From Cellvibrio sp. KY-GH-1 (GTDB lineage Bacteria; Pseudomonadota; Gammaproteobacteria; Pseudomonadales; Cellvibrionaceae), in the NCBI RefSeq assembly GCF_008806975.1, contig NZ_CP031728.1, positions 2,935,501 to 2,999,500 on the forward strand: 64,000 nucleotides of DNA. Direction: 5' to 3'. Positions 17,779-27,099 of the stretch are shown here, in pieces. The translations under genes were made by a program, and so were the position numbers. Position 1 is the stretch's first letter, and every line of letters begins with the position of its first letter. The notes below the pieces were generated by a model. That model was not told the DNA's origin and did not search any database. It was given only the letters and a program-made list of their open reading frames with translations.

Positions 17779-18494
17779 GGGCACGTCCCTACAACGCTAT
17801 CTGTTAATAAATTTGCTGCTGTCGGAGAACCAATAACTGTTAAAAATGCAGATAGAATTGCGTCCGATGATATTTTTTTAGCAATTAAAGATTTTATTAA
17901 TCGGTAACTTGAAAAATACGCAAATAGGCCACCTATTGCAGCATTATATGAGTAGCCTGAAATTTTGCATGCTGTCGTTGACTCAAAAATAATTCCGAAC
18001 CCCTTTAAGAGTAGCCCCACTACCGAGGCAATTGCAATCATAGTTACAAACGCCAAGCCCGCAATAGAAGCTGCACCTGCAGCGAGAATTGGGCCTAGCA
18101 TAAACATAAAGCCGATGAACATTGCAAGCACTAGAGCGAGAGCAATACCTACCAACACTCCCCCATTCCCCCCGCCAGAAATCATGTAGACACCAGCACC
18201 AGTATCCTGATCTATTAGCGTATAGCCTTCACCAACCCAGCCATTAAAATTAATTCGGGTTTCATGGGCAGTTGCAATTTTTCCGGCATTCACCGCATTG
18301 CGAATATCGTTTTCAGCTTCCGCACCCAAATTAATTCTACTGAGGGCGAGATTCACATTGTCGTTGGTAATTGTCCAGATTTTTTGGCCTTGCTGGCTAG
18401 CTATTGCCAATGCCTTAACGGCACTGATGCCTTGAGCCTTTTCTGTTTCAGTGGAGAACATTTGTTCTGGTACCAAATGGTTCACTCGGTACAT
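17775..18494 (-). CDS. Unit 13 orphan module: core end + hydrophobic C-terminus
   Basis: 239 aa starting MYRVNHLVPEQMFST at an ATG inside the hairpin insert, with GAGG 7 nt upstream. The last 110 aa of the core end in YMISGGGNG. The next 128 aa form a variable domain with about four membrane segments, a central cysteine (TTACKISG) and a terminal one (VVGTCP). No signal peptide is present, so the module is silent or cytoplasmic unless recombined into a full-length gene. A pore-forming or membrane-acting toxin is inferred. Confidence 0.6.
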   Translation of the reverse strand: MYRVNHLVPEQMFSTETEKAQGISAVKALAIASQQGQKIWTITNDNVNLALSRINLGAEAENDIRNAVNAGKIATAHETRINFNGWVGEGYTLIDQDTGAGVYMISGGGNGGVLVGIALALVLAMFIGFMFMLGPILAAGAASIAGLAFVTMIAIASVVGLLLKGFGIIFESTTACKISGYSYNAAIGGLFAYFSSYRLIKSLIAKKISSDAILSAFLTVIGSPTAANLLTDSVVGTCP

Positions 18495-18556
18495 CCATGT
18501 ACCTCGCCCTTCGGGCAGCTTCGCCGTGAAAAATAATTTCCATATTATTTTTTCAT
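18479..18556. repeat. Triple-hairpin insert, copy b
   Basis: The element contains GGTACATCCATGTACC (perfect 7-bp arms), GCCCTTCGGGC, and a third stem AAAAATAAT with ATTATTTTTT. It is inserted after the codons MSAM of the core, ends the upstream frame and supplies the ATG of the MYRVNH module. The third stem differs in sequence from copies c-f but pairs equally well. Confidence 0.8.
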
Positions 18557-19232
18557 GGCACTCATTCGTGCACCAATACTTTGACCGAAGGCTATCGATT
18601 CCTGTTTGTTGTTGGTTTTACTGTTGCGCTGTTATTTCATGTGGTCGATGTCCATCGATAAACCACCGAAGGTGACATTGCGTGGTAAGCCAAACCACAA
18701 AATTGCCGGGAGCAATTTTGGACAGCTTTAGCTGGTCCGGAGGACAACCTCCATGGATGGAAGTTGCAATATTGCGTGTGCAGATTCGTACTGAAGGTAC
18801 CGTAACTGGGCAAGCGATAGCTGATGATATCGGAACTTTGCGCAGCGATCTGGTCTTGCAAATCATTTAACGCAAAATAATTAAATACTGTGCCGTACAG
18901 CAAATCACCTACAAGGTTGTGTTTGATGAGTGTAGCGAGTTGCACTTCACTATTACTTTCGAGTTTCGCTTTGGTGGCTTCGAGTTGTTGTTTTAAACGC
19001 GCGGCTTGTTCAGGGCTTGCGCCTTGTAAATCCAAACCGATAGCGCGATAGCTACCAGCTGTTGGATGGTTAACACTGGTTTCCCAACCTTCTTTCGGGC
19101 TCCATAAGCCCATTTCTTCATACAGCTCACCGCCCATTTTCCCGGCGGCACCAGCCTTGATGGTTTCACCATTAATAGTGAATTTGCCGACGATGTCGAT
19201 TAAATAACCCCGATAGTGTTCAAGTGCGTCAG
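18557..19232 (-). pseudogene. Unit 13 core fragment
   Basis: It is homologous to the core from the LINLTAEFTINGETIKAG region to MSAM, and in frame from GKMGGELYEEMGLW to RLPSYGTFSTN. The REP-like element at 18695-18750 breaks it at TQYW, and it stops in the hairpin insert. Sequence before GETIKAG is diverged (TTTGCCGACGATG instead of the usual CTGCGGTGAGG), so the 5' breakpoint is near 19200. Confidence 0.7.
18695..18750. repeat. REP-like palindromic element, copy b
   Basis: It is identical in layout to copy a: an AAAATTGC/GCAATTTT hairpin and CCGGAGGACAACC, inserted between the codons for TQY and W of the core. Confidence 0.75.
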
Positions 19233-19318
19233 CTTGATCAATTTTTTGACTATCATTTCAAAGCTCCATCTAAGCCTCTAACGACATCAGAATCACACTA
19301 TAGCTCTTGAGCTGTATA

Positions 19319-19504
19319 TTATCTTTTTTTAGTGGCGACAAAATTTAAAGGCAGCATTATTACGAGCCATGAAAACGTGGCATAACCTAGCACTTCAATG
19401 CTGCTTAATTTCCCTTGAAAGAAAAAGTTAATCAAATAAATTGATAGGAATCCAAAGATATATTGAATAAAAAGAGAAACAATTAATTTTCAATTACCGT
19501 TCAT
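19319..19504 (-). pseudogene. Imm12: small membrane protein gene with early nonsense codon
   Basis: ATG at 19504 starts MNGN, then TGA at codon 5, then an uninterrupted 56-codon frame (KLIVSLFIQYIFG ... NFVATKKR) with two membrane segments. It begins 2 nt after the stop of unit 12, exactly where immunity-like genes sit elsewhere in the array. Its toxin partner is also broken, by IS256, which fits relaxed selection on the pair. Confidence 0.55.
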
Positions 19505-19669
19505 TTTTACGGAACTCCGCAAGTTGCAAAGGCTGTTACTGTACCAACCACCTCACCAATAATGCCGGAGGGGACAGGATTTGCTAGCGAGGACAAAATT
19601 GGGAATAATCCAGCAAGCCAGACCAACACCGCCCCGATAGCGCCGCCGAAAAAAGTAAATCCTACACTG

Positions 19670-20972
19670 GAGACTGTAAATAAATCTGTGTAACTGTTTA
19701 TCATTAACCTCATATAGGCAGGATAAACAGTATGAACAAAAAAGACCTTGAAGCCTTTGCGCGCGAAGCAGCAAAGCACATGAAGACTGAGAAAGACCTG
19801 AGCGACTTCAGTCAAATGCTCACCAAAATCACCGTTGAGGCAGCTCTCAACGGTGAACTTGATGCCCATCTTGGCTACGAGAAACACCAAAAATCAGGTG
19901 CTGCCAATAGCCGCAACGGCTACACCACCAAAACCCTGAAAACGGAAGACGGTGAGATGGAGCTCAAAACGCCGCGTGATCGCGAAGGCAGCTTTGAGCC
20001 GCAGTTGGTGAAGAAACACCAAACCCGCTTTACGTCGATGGATGACAAAATACTAAGCCTCTACGCCAAGGGCATGACCACCCGCGAAATCGTAGCCACT
20101 TTCAAGGACATGTATGGTGCAGACGTCTCTGCTACTCTTATTTCCAAAGTGACAGATGCTGTTATTGAGCAGGTCGTCGAATGGCAATCGCGCCCGCTGG
20201 ATTCGGTTTATCCTATTGTTTATCTCGACTGCATCGTGGTAAAGATTCGCCAGGATAAGCAGGTTATCAACAAATCCATTTACCTTGCATTGGGCGTTAC
20301 CATGGAGGGCCAGAAAGAATTATTAGGCATGTGGCTCTCGGAAAATGAAGGCTCAAAATTTTGGCTGGGCGTGCTGACGGAGCTACAGAATCGCGGTGTT
20401 CGAGACATTTTGATCGCATGCGTTGACGGGCTAAAAGGGTTTCCGGAGGCGATTAACGCGGCCTTTCCCGAAACGCAGATTCAACTGTGCATCGTACACA
20501 TGGTACGCAACTCAGTGAAATACGTGCCGTGGAGGGACTACAAAGCCGTTACGGCAGACCTGAAGCGAATTTACCAATCCATCACTGAAGAAGAGGCACT
20601 GCTGGCGCTCGCGCAGCTCGGTGCGCGCTGGGATGAAAAGTACCCGCAAATTAGTCGCTGCTGGCATACCCATTGGGAAAATATACGCACCTTGTTTGCT
20701 TACCCTGAAGACATTCGTCGCGCAATTTACACCACCAACGCGATTGAATCGCTGAATAGCGTAATCCGTCAGGCAATCAAAAAGCGCAAATTATTTCCAA
20801 CGGATGAATCAGCCAAGAAAGTGATTTTCTTGGCAATCCAGGATGCCTCCAAAAAATGGACTATGCCCATTCGCAATTGGAGAGCAGCGCTCAATCATTT
20901 TATGATTGTGTTTGATGAGCGATTGATGGATTATCGTTGAGCTGGCAGTTACACAGAATTTTTTACAGGCTC
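19670..20972 (+). mobile_element. IS256-family insertion sequence
   Basis: A 1303-bp element. Ends are GAGACTGTAAA and, inverted, GAGCCTGTAAA; both run on to TCTGTGTAACTG, so the imperfect inverted repeats are about 27 bp. It is flanked by a perfect 9-bp duplication CCTACACTG (19661-19669 and 20973-20981), consistent with the 8-9 bp typical of the family. It carries one intact transposase gene and sits inside the variable domain of unit 12. Confidence 0.92.
19732..20940 (+). CDS. IS256-family transposase
   Basis: A full-length 402-aa mutator-type transposase. Recognisable parts are the N-terminal ITVEAALNGELDAHLGYEKH, central VYPIVYLDCI and ILIACVDGLKGFPEAI with the conserved aspartates, and the C-terminal IYTTNAIESLNSVIRQ around the final DDE glutamate. 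AGGA precedes the ATG. The only plus-strand gene in the array; it looks intact and could still be active. Confidence 0.93.
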   Translation: MNKKDLEAFAREAAKHMKTEKDLSDFSQMLTKITVEAALNGELDAHLGYEKHQKSGAANSRNGYTTKTLKTEDGEMELKTPRDREGSFEPQLVKKHQTRFTSMDDKILSLYAKGMTTREIVATFKDMYGADVSATLISKVTDAVIEQVVEWQSRPLDSVYPIVYLDCIVVKIRQDKQVINKSIYLALGVTMEGQKELLGMWLSENEGSKFWLGVLTELQNRGVRDILIACVDGLKGFPEAINAAFPETQIQLCIVHMVRNSVKYVPWRDYKAVTADLKRIYQSITEEEALLALAQLGARWDEKYPQISRCWHTHWENIRTLFAYPEDIRRAIYTTNAIESLNSVIRQAIKKRKLFPTDESAKKVIFLAIQDASKKWTMPIRNWRAALNHFMIVFDERLMDYR

Positions 20973-21358
20973 CCTACACTGTAAACTTTTGAAGCCAAAT
21001 CAGTTTTGCCTAATCCAGCCAAGACCATCGCCAATCCCTGAAAAAAAATTGACAGATACCCACTAATCAACCCAAATGCCAGTAGCGCTCCAACACCTCC
21101 TGAGACTAGCGCAAAAATACCCAACATAAGGATACCGGCTAACCCAATAACCATTAAAACTGCCCCATTCCCCCCACCCGCAATCATATAAGCACCCGCT
21201 CCCGTCTGCGGATCTATCATCGTATAACCCTCACCAACCCAACCATTAAAATTAATTCTGGCTTCGTGAGCAGTTGCGACTTTCCCTGCATACACAGCAT
21301 TGCGAATATCGTTTTGAGCGTCTGTACCTAAATTAATTCTGCTGAGAGCGAGACTCAA

Positions 21359-21400
21359 AGTACCTCACCCTTCGGGCAGCTTCGCGGAGAAAAACGGTTA
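21359..21400. repeat. Partial triple-hairpin element (copy g)
   Basis: GTACCTCACCCTTCGGGCAGCTTCGC matches the middle of the hairpin insert, but the first palindrome is cut and the third stem is incomplete. It directly joins a RAYT N-terminal remnant to the unit 12 core, which links this element to RAYT sequences. Confidence 0.6.
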
Positions 21401-21639
21401 GCGGTTCGACGATACGTTAGATTGATGTACTTGACGTATTTACTACCCAGCGATTACACATGATTGCTCATTAAGAAAAAGGTATGAACCGCAACACTAA
21501 ATTGCTCTTCTGATATTTGCAATTGTTGCAAATAAAATGCGGCTTATTTCTCATCAAAAGAACTCGCAGCCCGGTTCTTGCCTCGCTGAATTATGTGATG
21601 TGAGCACCCTGCCACGCACAACCTCGACAACGTTGCCAT
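21380..21639 (-). pseudogene. RAYT (REP-associated Y1 transposase), N-terminal remnant
   Basis: From the ATG at 21639 the frame reads MATLSRLCVAGCSHHIIQRG, KNRAASSFDEK, a stop, AAFYLQQLQ, then FSVAVHTFFLMSNHV and another stop where the HUH motif would continue, then KYVKYINLTYRR. This is the N-terminal half of the RAYT family with two nonsense codons. The C-terminal half with the catalytic Tyr region is missing here; C-terminal halves lie at 28635, 37567 and 46212. Confidence 0.7.
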
Positions 21640-21651
21640 ATACCCCTCATT

Positions 21652-21810
21652 GGAATGTAGATTTTTGAGCCTTAAATTTTAGCTCGACTACTCTGAGCTT
21701 CCCATCATAAAAAAGCCCAAACAGCTTTCACTAGTTGGGCTTTGCGGCAACAACAAATATTGAGGATTGTTGTTTTTAGTTAAATCTCAAGAGATCAAGG
21801 AGTCTGACCC
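21652..21810 (-). repeat. Terminator repeat, copy 2
   Basis: Same element as at 14653: GGAATGTAGATTTTTGAGCC, the minus-strand terminator AAGCCCAA/TTGGGCTT, and an altered end (AGTCTGACCC). It lies directly after the Imm11 candidate and upstream of the unit 12 remnants. Confidence 0.75.
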
Positions 21811-21841
21811 GCTATCGTCCAAGTTTATCTTTGGCGCCATC

Positions 21842-21997
21842 TCATACGACACCTCTAAAAAGCTCAAAACACAACAACACGCCCCCCATCAAAATCGACG
21901 CAATTTGAAATCTTTTTCTAGGCAAGGAAAACTTTATTGCTCCTTCATCAGAAAAAAAACCAATAAAAATTAACACCAATGCGAAGATGTAAATCAT
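21842..21997 (-). CDS. 51-aa membrane protein, Imm11 candidate
   Basis: An ATG at 21997 opens a frame MIYIFALVLIFIGFFSDEGA ... CFELFRGVV of 51 codons ending at 21842. Two membrane segments flank a short basic loop (LPRKRF). It starts 12 nt after the stop of unit 11 and ends just before a terminator repeat, the standard place for immunity-like genes here. The RBS is weak (AGAGA). Confidence 0.5.
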   Translation of the reverse strand: MIYIFALVLIFIGFFSDEGAIKFSLPRKRFQIASILMGGVLLCFELFRGVV

Positions 21998-22009
21998 GGC
22001 TATTTGTCT

Positions 22010-22705
22010 CTAAAAATATTCATCCTGAAGCGCAAAAATTAAACTAAGAACACCTATAACTACAGCAAACCGCCCTTTCCCATTTAACTTACCCCACTTG
22101 GTTATACCTTCATGTCCTTGTGCAACTCCAAGCGAGAATAAAATTCCATTTCTGAAGGAAGTAAGTGCTTTATCCTTGTCATCCGACATTGCGATCATTG
22201 TGATTGCTACACTTAAAATAATCAACGTAACTAGCGCAATAGCTCCTAATAATACGCTCAGGGAAACACCCCCTAGCGCTAACAACCTTGCATAGGGGCC
22301 ATAATCGGTTAAGCCAGTAACAATTATTTGAATCAATGCGCCAAGCGCTGCGCCTAATGCAAATAGGTCCGCACCATTCCCCCCACCCGAAATCATATAC
22401 GCCCCAGCACCCGTATTCGGGTCAATCAGCGTATAACCTTCACCAACCCAACCATTAAAATTAATGCGAGTTTCGTGGGCAGTTGCGATCTTTCCGGCAT
22501 TTATTGCATTGCGAATATCGTTTTCAGAATCCGCACCTAAATTAATTCGACTGAGTGCGAGATTCAAATTATCGTTGGTGATTGTCCAGATTTTTTGACC
22601 TTGTTGTGATGCAATTGCGAGAGCTTTAACGGCACTGATGCCTTGTGCTTTTTCTGTTTCAGTGGAGAACATTTGTTCTGGTACCAAATGGTTCACTCGG
22701 TACAT
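22010..22705 (-). CDS. Unit 11 orphan module: core end + hydrophobic C-terminus
   Basis: 231 aa, starting MYRVNHLVPEQMFST at the hairpin-borne ATG with GAGG upstream. After YMISGGGNG comes a 120-aa domain with three or four membrane segments and a charged loop (SDDKDKALTS, GITKWGKLNGKG). Unlike most modules it has no cysteine in the variable part. No signal peptide is present. A membrane-acting effector is inferred. Confidence 0.58.
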   Translation of the reverse strand: MYRVNHLVPEQMFSTETEKAQGISAVKALAIASQQGQKIWTITNDNLNLALSRINLGADSENDIRNAINAGKIATAHETRINFNGWVGEGYTLIDPNTGAGAYMISGGGNGADLFALGAALGALIQIIVTGLTDYGPYARLLALGGVSLSVLLGAIALVTLIILSVAITMIAMSDDKDKALTSFRNGILFSLGVAQGHEGITKWGKLNGKGRFAVVIGVLSLIFALQDEYF

Positions 22706-22767
22706 CCATGTACCTCACCCTTCGGGCAGCTTCGCTGTGCAAAACGGTTTTCCTACCGTTTTTTCAT
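22690..22767. repeat. Triple-hairpin insert, copy c
   Basis: GGTACATCCATGTACC, CCCTTCGGG and a third stem AAAACGGT/ACCGTTTT. The third stem differs from copies a and b at three neighbouring base pairs while keeping complementarity. Confidence 0.8.
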
Positions 22768-23392
22768 CGCACTCATACGTGCACCAATACTTTGACCGAA
22801 GGCTATCGATTCCTGTTTGTTGTTGGTTTTGCTGTTGCGCTGTTGTTTCATGTGGTCGATATCCATACTCAGACCACCGAAGGTGACATTGCGCGGTAAA
22901 CCAAACCACAAAATTGCCGGGAGCAATTTTGGACAGCTTTAGCTGGTCCGGAGGACAACCTCCATGGATGGAGGTTGCAATATTGGGTTTCCAGGTTGGT
23001 GCTGAAAGTTCCGTAGCTGGGCAAGCGATAGTTGATAATAGCGGAACATTGTGCAGCGATCTGATCTTGCAAATCATTTAGTGCGAAGTAGTTAAACACA
23101 GTTCCGTAAAGTAGATCACCAACCAGATTGTGTATGGTGAGTGTGGCTAACTGCACATCATCTGCACTTTCGAGTTTCGCTTTGGTCGCTTCGAGTTGTT
23201 GTTTTAAACGCGCGGCTTGTTCCGGGCTTGCGCCTTGCAGATCCAAACCAATTGCACGATAGGAACCAGCGGCTGGGTGTTAACACTGGTTTCCCAACCT
23301 TCTTTCGGGCCCCATAAGCCCATTTCTTCGTAAACCTCACTACCCATCTTTTCTGCGGCGCCGGATTTAATGGTTTCATCGTTGATGGTTCA
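22768..23392 (-). pseudogene. Unit 11 core fragment, frameshifted
   Basis: It is homologous to the core from FTINGETIKAG to MSAM. A base is missing in the codons for NHPAAG (GGGTGTTAACAC instead of GGGTGGTTAACAC), which shifts the frame, and the REP-like element at 22906-22962 interrupts it at TQYW. Its 5' end abuts the stop of Imm10 at 23390. Confidence 0.7.
22906..22962. repeat. REP-like palindromic element, copy c
   Basis: Same hairpin (AAAATTGC/GCAATTTT) and CCGGAGGACAACC tail, inserted at the TQYW codons of the unit 11 core. Confidence 0.75.
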
Positions 23393-23653
23393 CGTTTTTT
23401 TTATGGGTATAAACCCATAAAGATACACTGTTAATAAGACAACGAAAAAAATCATTGTGGGAAAATTGGCGTCATGAATCAAGATAGCTAAAATTGCTCC
23501 AGATACGGATGTTGTTAAAAAGTGCTGCCAAATTCTGTTTTCGTTGACTAGCTCCTGCTTACACACCTTGCAGCGTAAATATCCATTTTCGCCCATACCT
23601 AACGTAAATCTTTTGTAAAAAGGTTGCTTGGTTCCGCAGTTCCAACAGTTCAT
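23390..23653 (-). CDS. Imm10: zinc-ribbon plus membrane protein
   Basis: 87 aa from the ATG at 23653 (AGGG 8 nt upstream; a GTG at 23662 is alternative). The N-terminus has two CxxC pairs (MNCWNCGTKQPF and LRCKVCKQEL) typical of a zinc ribbon, followed by two membrane segments ending IPIKKT. It starts right at the stop of unit 10. It shares this design with Imm8 although the sequences differ, which suggests one immunity family adapted to different partners. Confidence 0.6.
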   Translation of the reverse strand: MNCWNCGTKQPFYKRFTLGMGENGYLRCKVCKQELVNENRIWQHFLTTSVSGAILAILIHDANFPTMIFFVVLLTVYLYGFIPIKKT

Positions 23654-23655
23654 AT

Positions 23656-25143
23656 TTAGCACCCTATGTCTCTAATTATCATTTCTGCCAATTTGTTTTC
23701 AACCCAAGAAATCGCTAGTGACAAAATCAGTGAAAAAGGACCCGCAAATAGCAACATAATAGCTATAGCAATAGAAATCATAGTAAATATCAACGTTAAA
23801 GCAATGGCATTACTTTTTGATGAGCACTCGTTAAAGAATTTAATTCCTAAGAAAATAGCAGTGCCGAATTGAGCTAAGCCTTTGAGCAGAAAATTCCCAA
23901 GTAAAGTGCTTTTCATTAAACCCAATATTAGCTGCCCCTTAATAAATAAATTTCCTAACTTTTTAAGGAATCCCCCATTCCCCCCACCCGAAATCATATA
24001 CGCCCCAGCACCCGTATTCGGGTCAATCAGCGTATAACCTTCACCAACCCAACCATTAAAATTAATGCGAGTTTCGTGGGCAGTTGCGATCTTTCCGGCA
24101 TTTACTGCATTTCGAATATCGTCTTCTGCATCGGCACCCAAATTAATTCGGCTGAGTGCGAGATTCACATTGTCGTTGGTGATTGTCCAGATTTTTTGAC
24201 CTTGTTGTGATGCAATCGCTAATGCCTTTACCGCTGAGATGCCTTGTGCTTTTTCAGTTTCTGTTGAAAACATTTGTTCAGGCACTAAGTGTTCCATCGC
24301 ACTCATTCTTGAGCCGATGGATTGGCTGAAAGCAATGGTTTCATCTTTATTATTGGTTTTACTGTTGCGCTGTTGCTTCATGTGGTCGATATCCATACTC
24401 AGACCACCGAAGGTGACATTGCGTGGTAGACCATACCAATATTGGGTTTGCAGGTTGGTGCTGAAGGTTCCGTAGCTGGGTAAACGATAGCTGATAATAG
24501 CGGAACTTTGCGCGGCGATCTGGTCTTGCAGGTCGTTTAAGGCGAAATAATTAAATACAGTGCCATAGAGCAAATCACCCACCAGATTGTGTTTGGTGAG
24601 TGTGGCTAACTGCACATCATCTGCACTTTCAAGTTTTGCTTTTGTCGCTTCGAGTTGTTGTTTTAAACGCGCGGCTTGTTCCGGGCTGGCGCCTTGCAGG
24701 TCTAATCCGATTGCTCTGTAGCTGCCAGCAGTTGGGTGGTTAATGCTGGTCTCCCAACCTTCTCTCGGGCTCCATAAGCCCATTTCTTCGTAGAGTTCCC
24801 CACCCATTTTCCCGGCTGCACCAGCCTTGATGGTTTCACCATTAATAGTGAATTCTGCGGTGAGGTTAATTAAATAACCGGGTAATGTTTTGGGCAGTTT
24901 TGCTGGATCAATCGAGCCATTCGCTTCCGGTGCGGGTAAACGGCTGGCGATAATATCTTCGTCGGCTTTGGTGGCTGGTTTGAAACTCAGTGCAATGGCT
25001 TTACCCGCGAGCTTTGCGGTGGGTTCTTCAATAGTTCCGTTTCGTTCGCTATCGATTTGGTTTGAATGGTGTTAGCCAGTGCTTCTGCATCAAACGGAAC
25101 CTGATCTTTCAGATTCATGCCGTCAGTGAAATCGTATTGCTAG
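23656..25143 (-). pseudogene. Unit 10: truncated core + hydrophobic C-terminus
   Basis: The 3' 383 codons (24807-23656) are open, from MGGELYEEMGLW through EHLVPEQMF to YMISGGGNG and a 105-aa variable domain. That domain has a central cysteine (NECSSKS) and ends exactly in cysteine (IRDIGC). Upstream, core sequence continues to about 25143, but a deletion between KSI and the EEPTAKLAG segment shifts the frame, and no signal peptide remains. This copy has no hairpin or REP insert, so it is a separate lineage from the orphans. Confidence 0.7.
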
Positions 25144-25184
25144 CGCCTGACACGACAGAGGCTATGTCCTGCATCAAATATTGC

Positions 25185-25730
25185 CTAATTGCCAATTTTA
25201 CGAATAAACTCCCAATCGATTGACTCGAATTCCTTAATTATTTCATCTATTTCAGAAGATAGAATCGCCTTCCTTTCACGTATCAAAATAGCGCCCCAAT
25301 GACCAGTCTCAACCCCTAATTCAAATTTATTTAAGAAGGTCTCGACCTCTTTCGAAATTTTTTCATTAGATTTAAAAAGCGCTCTTAAATAAGTCGACTT
25401 CATCCAACAAAATTTTGGATATTTCTTATCCGTAAAAATAACGGAGTCACATCTAACTGGAGAAAAACTTGCATTCGAAACTTCAATATACTGCCAACTT
25501 AGACCATTCCTAAGCTTATATATTAATCCGTTATCAATAGGTAGTTGAGCCATCTGAGACTGAGGATAATTAGAAAAAATATTAACAAGACATGTTTCGA
25601 CTTCCTTCTCAAGCAATGAGCAATATTTTACTTTTTCTTCAATAAAATTCACCCGATTAAGTCGCACCTTAAAGAAAATCAAAGTAAATACAGCTATCGC
25701 ACCAAAAGCAATCCACTGTTCAATCATCAT
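25185..25730 (-). CDS. Imm9: membrane-anchored protein, immunity candidate
   Basis: 181 aa from the ATG at 25730 (GAGGG 7 nt upstream), overlapping the end of unit 9 by 11 nt. One N-terminal membrane helix (WIAFGAIAVFTLIFF) is followed by a hydrophilic domain of about 150 aa with KEVETCLVN and SFSPVRCDSVIF segments. I do not recognise a family. It is unlike the two-helix immunity proteins elsewhere. Confidence 0.5.
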   Translation of the reverse strand: MMIEQWIAFGAIAVFTLIFFKVRLNRVNFIEEKVKYCSLLEKEVETCLVNIFSNYPQSQMAQLPIDNGLIYKLRNGLSWQYIEVSNASFSPVRCDSVIFTDKKYPKFCWMKSTYLRALFKSNEKISKEVETFLNKFELGVETGHWGAILIRERKAILSSEIDEIIKEFESIDWEFIRKIGN

Positions 25731-26574
25731 TTTTACAACCCTCAAGAATAGGTAGATTTTCTAACAACCTATTTGAAATTTGATCTACTATCATGGGGAC
25801 AACAACATTGATAAAGATGTAGGTGCCCAGGCCACCAGTTGCAACCGTAGCTGCCCAAGCAGCTACACCAATACTTATCAAAGCTATTACAGCAGCACCA
25901 ATTACTGATATCACAGCAGGCAGAGCAGAGGGGCAGTTTCCTATAGCCTCTAAAATGGAACCAATCAGTCCAACAATAGGAGCTACAGGCTTTATTTTTT
26001 CTCCAATAACCTTCAGTAGAGCTCTAAATGCTATAGCCTGTTTATCCTTCCCAGAAATCACTTTTTGCATCACATCAAGGAAGGATTCTAAATATCCCAC
26101 TACCTCACCTAGCACTGAAATTAGCTCCCCACCATTTCCCCCACCAGAAATCATATAAGCACCAGCCCCGGTATTCGAGTCAATCAGCGTATACCCCTCA
26201 CCAACCCAACCATTAAAATTAATTCTGGTTTCGTGGGCGGTTGCGACTTTCCCAGCATACACCGCATTGCGAATATCGTTTTCTGCATCTGCACCTAAAT
26301 TAATTCGGCTGAGTGCGAGATTCACATTGTCGTTGGTGATTGTCCAAATTTTCTGGCCTTGTTGTGATGCAACCGCCAATGCTTTTACGGCTGATATGCC
26401 TTGTGCTTTTTCAGTTTCAGTGGAAACCATTTGTTCTGGAACCAGATGCTCTATGGCACTCATGCGTGCACCAATACTTTGGCTGAAGGCTATCGCTTCC
26501 TGTTTGTTATTGGTGTTGCTGATGCGATGTTGCTTCATGTGGTCAATGTCCATGCTCAGGCATTTTATTTCCAC
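25720..26574 (-). CDS. Unit 9: 5'-truncated core + hydrophobic C-terminus
   Basis: 284 aa; the core begins at LSMDIDHMKQHR after a short unrelated leader (MEIKC), runs without inserts through EHLVPEQMVST and ends in YMISGGGNG. The 136-aa variable domain starts with an amphipathic stretch (LESFLDVMQKVISG), then has membrane segments, a central cysteine (GNCPSALP) and a near-terminal one (EGCKNDD). There is no signal peptide. It is paired with Imm9 by overlap. Confidence 0.6.
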   Translation of the reverse strand: MEIKCLSMDIDHMKQHRISNTNNKQEAIAFSQSIGARMSAIEHLVPEQMVSTETEKAQGISAVKALAVASQQGQKIWTITNDNVNLALSRINLGADAENDIRNAVYAGKVATAHETRINFNGWVGEGYTLIDSNTGAGAYMISGGGNGGELISVLGEVVGYLESFLDVMQKVISGKDKQAIAFRALLKVIGEKIKPVAPIVGLIGSILEAIGNCPSALPAVISVIGAAVIALISIGVAAWAATVATGGLGTYIFINVVVPMIVDQISNRLLENLPILEGCKNDD

Positions 26575-26634
26575 CTTTTAGTTGCAATCTGCTTAGCGCA
26601 TGCATTTACGCGAATTTTTGAAATTTAAGTACAG

Positions 26635-27003
26635 CTACTGATTTTTAATAGCAGTTAAAATTTTTTGCGTGTTTATCTCTGACTGAATAAAGTCTGGTTG
26701 ATATCCATAAATAACTTTATCCCCAACAATACTTATGGGAACCCCACCACCACCTAACGAATAGTAGATGAAATATGATTTTTTTGACGACTCTATATCA
26801 TGCTCTTCATACGCGACCCCTAAGCTGTCAAGTTGTCGTTTTAGCTTTTTACAATAAGGACACCAAGATGTAACAAATATAATTACTTTTTTATCACCTA
26901 TAGATGGCCCAAATATTAAAGCGCCAATGTATTTATGATATGAAAAAACAGCGATGGCACTAAACAATAAGCACCATAAAGAAAATAGTAATTCTTTTTT
27001 CAA
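26635..27003 (-). CDS. Membrane-anchored glutaredoxin-like protein
   Basis: 122 aa. One N-terminal membrane helix (LLFSLWCLLFSAIAVF) is followed by a glutaredoxin/thioredoxin fold with a CPYC active site (TSWCPYCKKLKRQLDS) and a cis-proline loop (GGVPISIVGDK). The helix would place the domain in the periplasm or at the membrane face. It lies upstream of unit 9 on the same strand. Because most variable domains here have two cysteines, a role in forming or breaking their disulfides is possible, as is immunity; neither is shown. Confidence 0.7.
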   Translation of the reverse strand: MKKELLFSLWCLLFSAIAVFSYHKYIGALIFGPSIGDKKVIIFVTSWCPYCKKLKRQLDSLGVAYEEHDIESSKKSYFIYYSLGGGGVPISIVGDKVIYGYQPDFIQSEINTQKILTAIKNQ

Positions 27004-27099
27004 TTTATTATTCTCTCTATACTTTTAATACCAACTATTTTTTATGGTCATATGTACTTATACCAAAAAATATCCAATGCCTATTTTGCCTCAAAGTTA

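Larger units (their letters stand above)
19507..21358 (-). pseudogene. Unit 12 module split by an IS256-family element
   Basis: The module begins at 21358 with SLALSRINLG, reaches MIAGGGNG, and continues into a 114-aa hydrophobic domain. The IS element (19670-20972) interrupts it at SKVYSV. Removing the IS and one 9-bp repeat rejoins the frame exactly (YSVGFTFFGGAIGAV), ending in ATCGVP at 19507. The 5' part of the core is gone; a partial hairpin insert and a RAYT remnant adjoin it. The repaired domain has one cysteine, near the C-terminus, and lacks the central one. Confidence 0.7.

Noticed and set aside
25823..26158. Plus-strand ORFs of about 110 aa opposite variable tips
   Set aside because: Antisense to the hydrophobic tips; Pro/Ile-rich content is the complement of Gly/Ala/Ile-rich helices.
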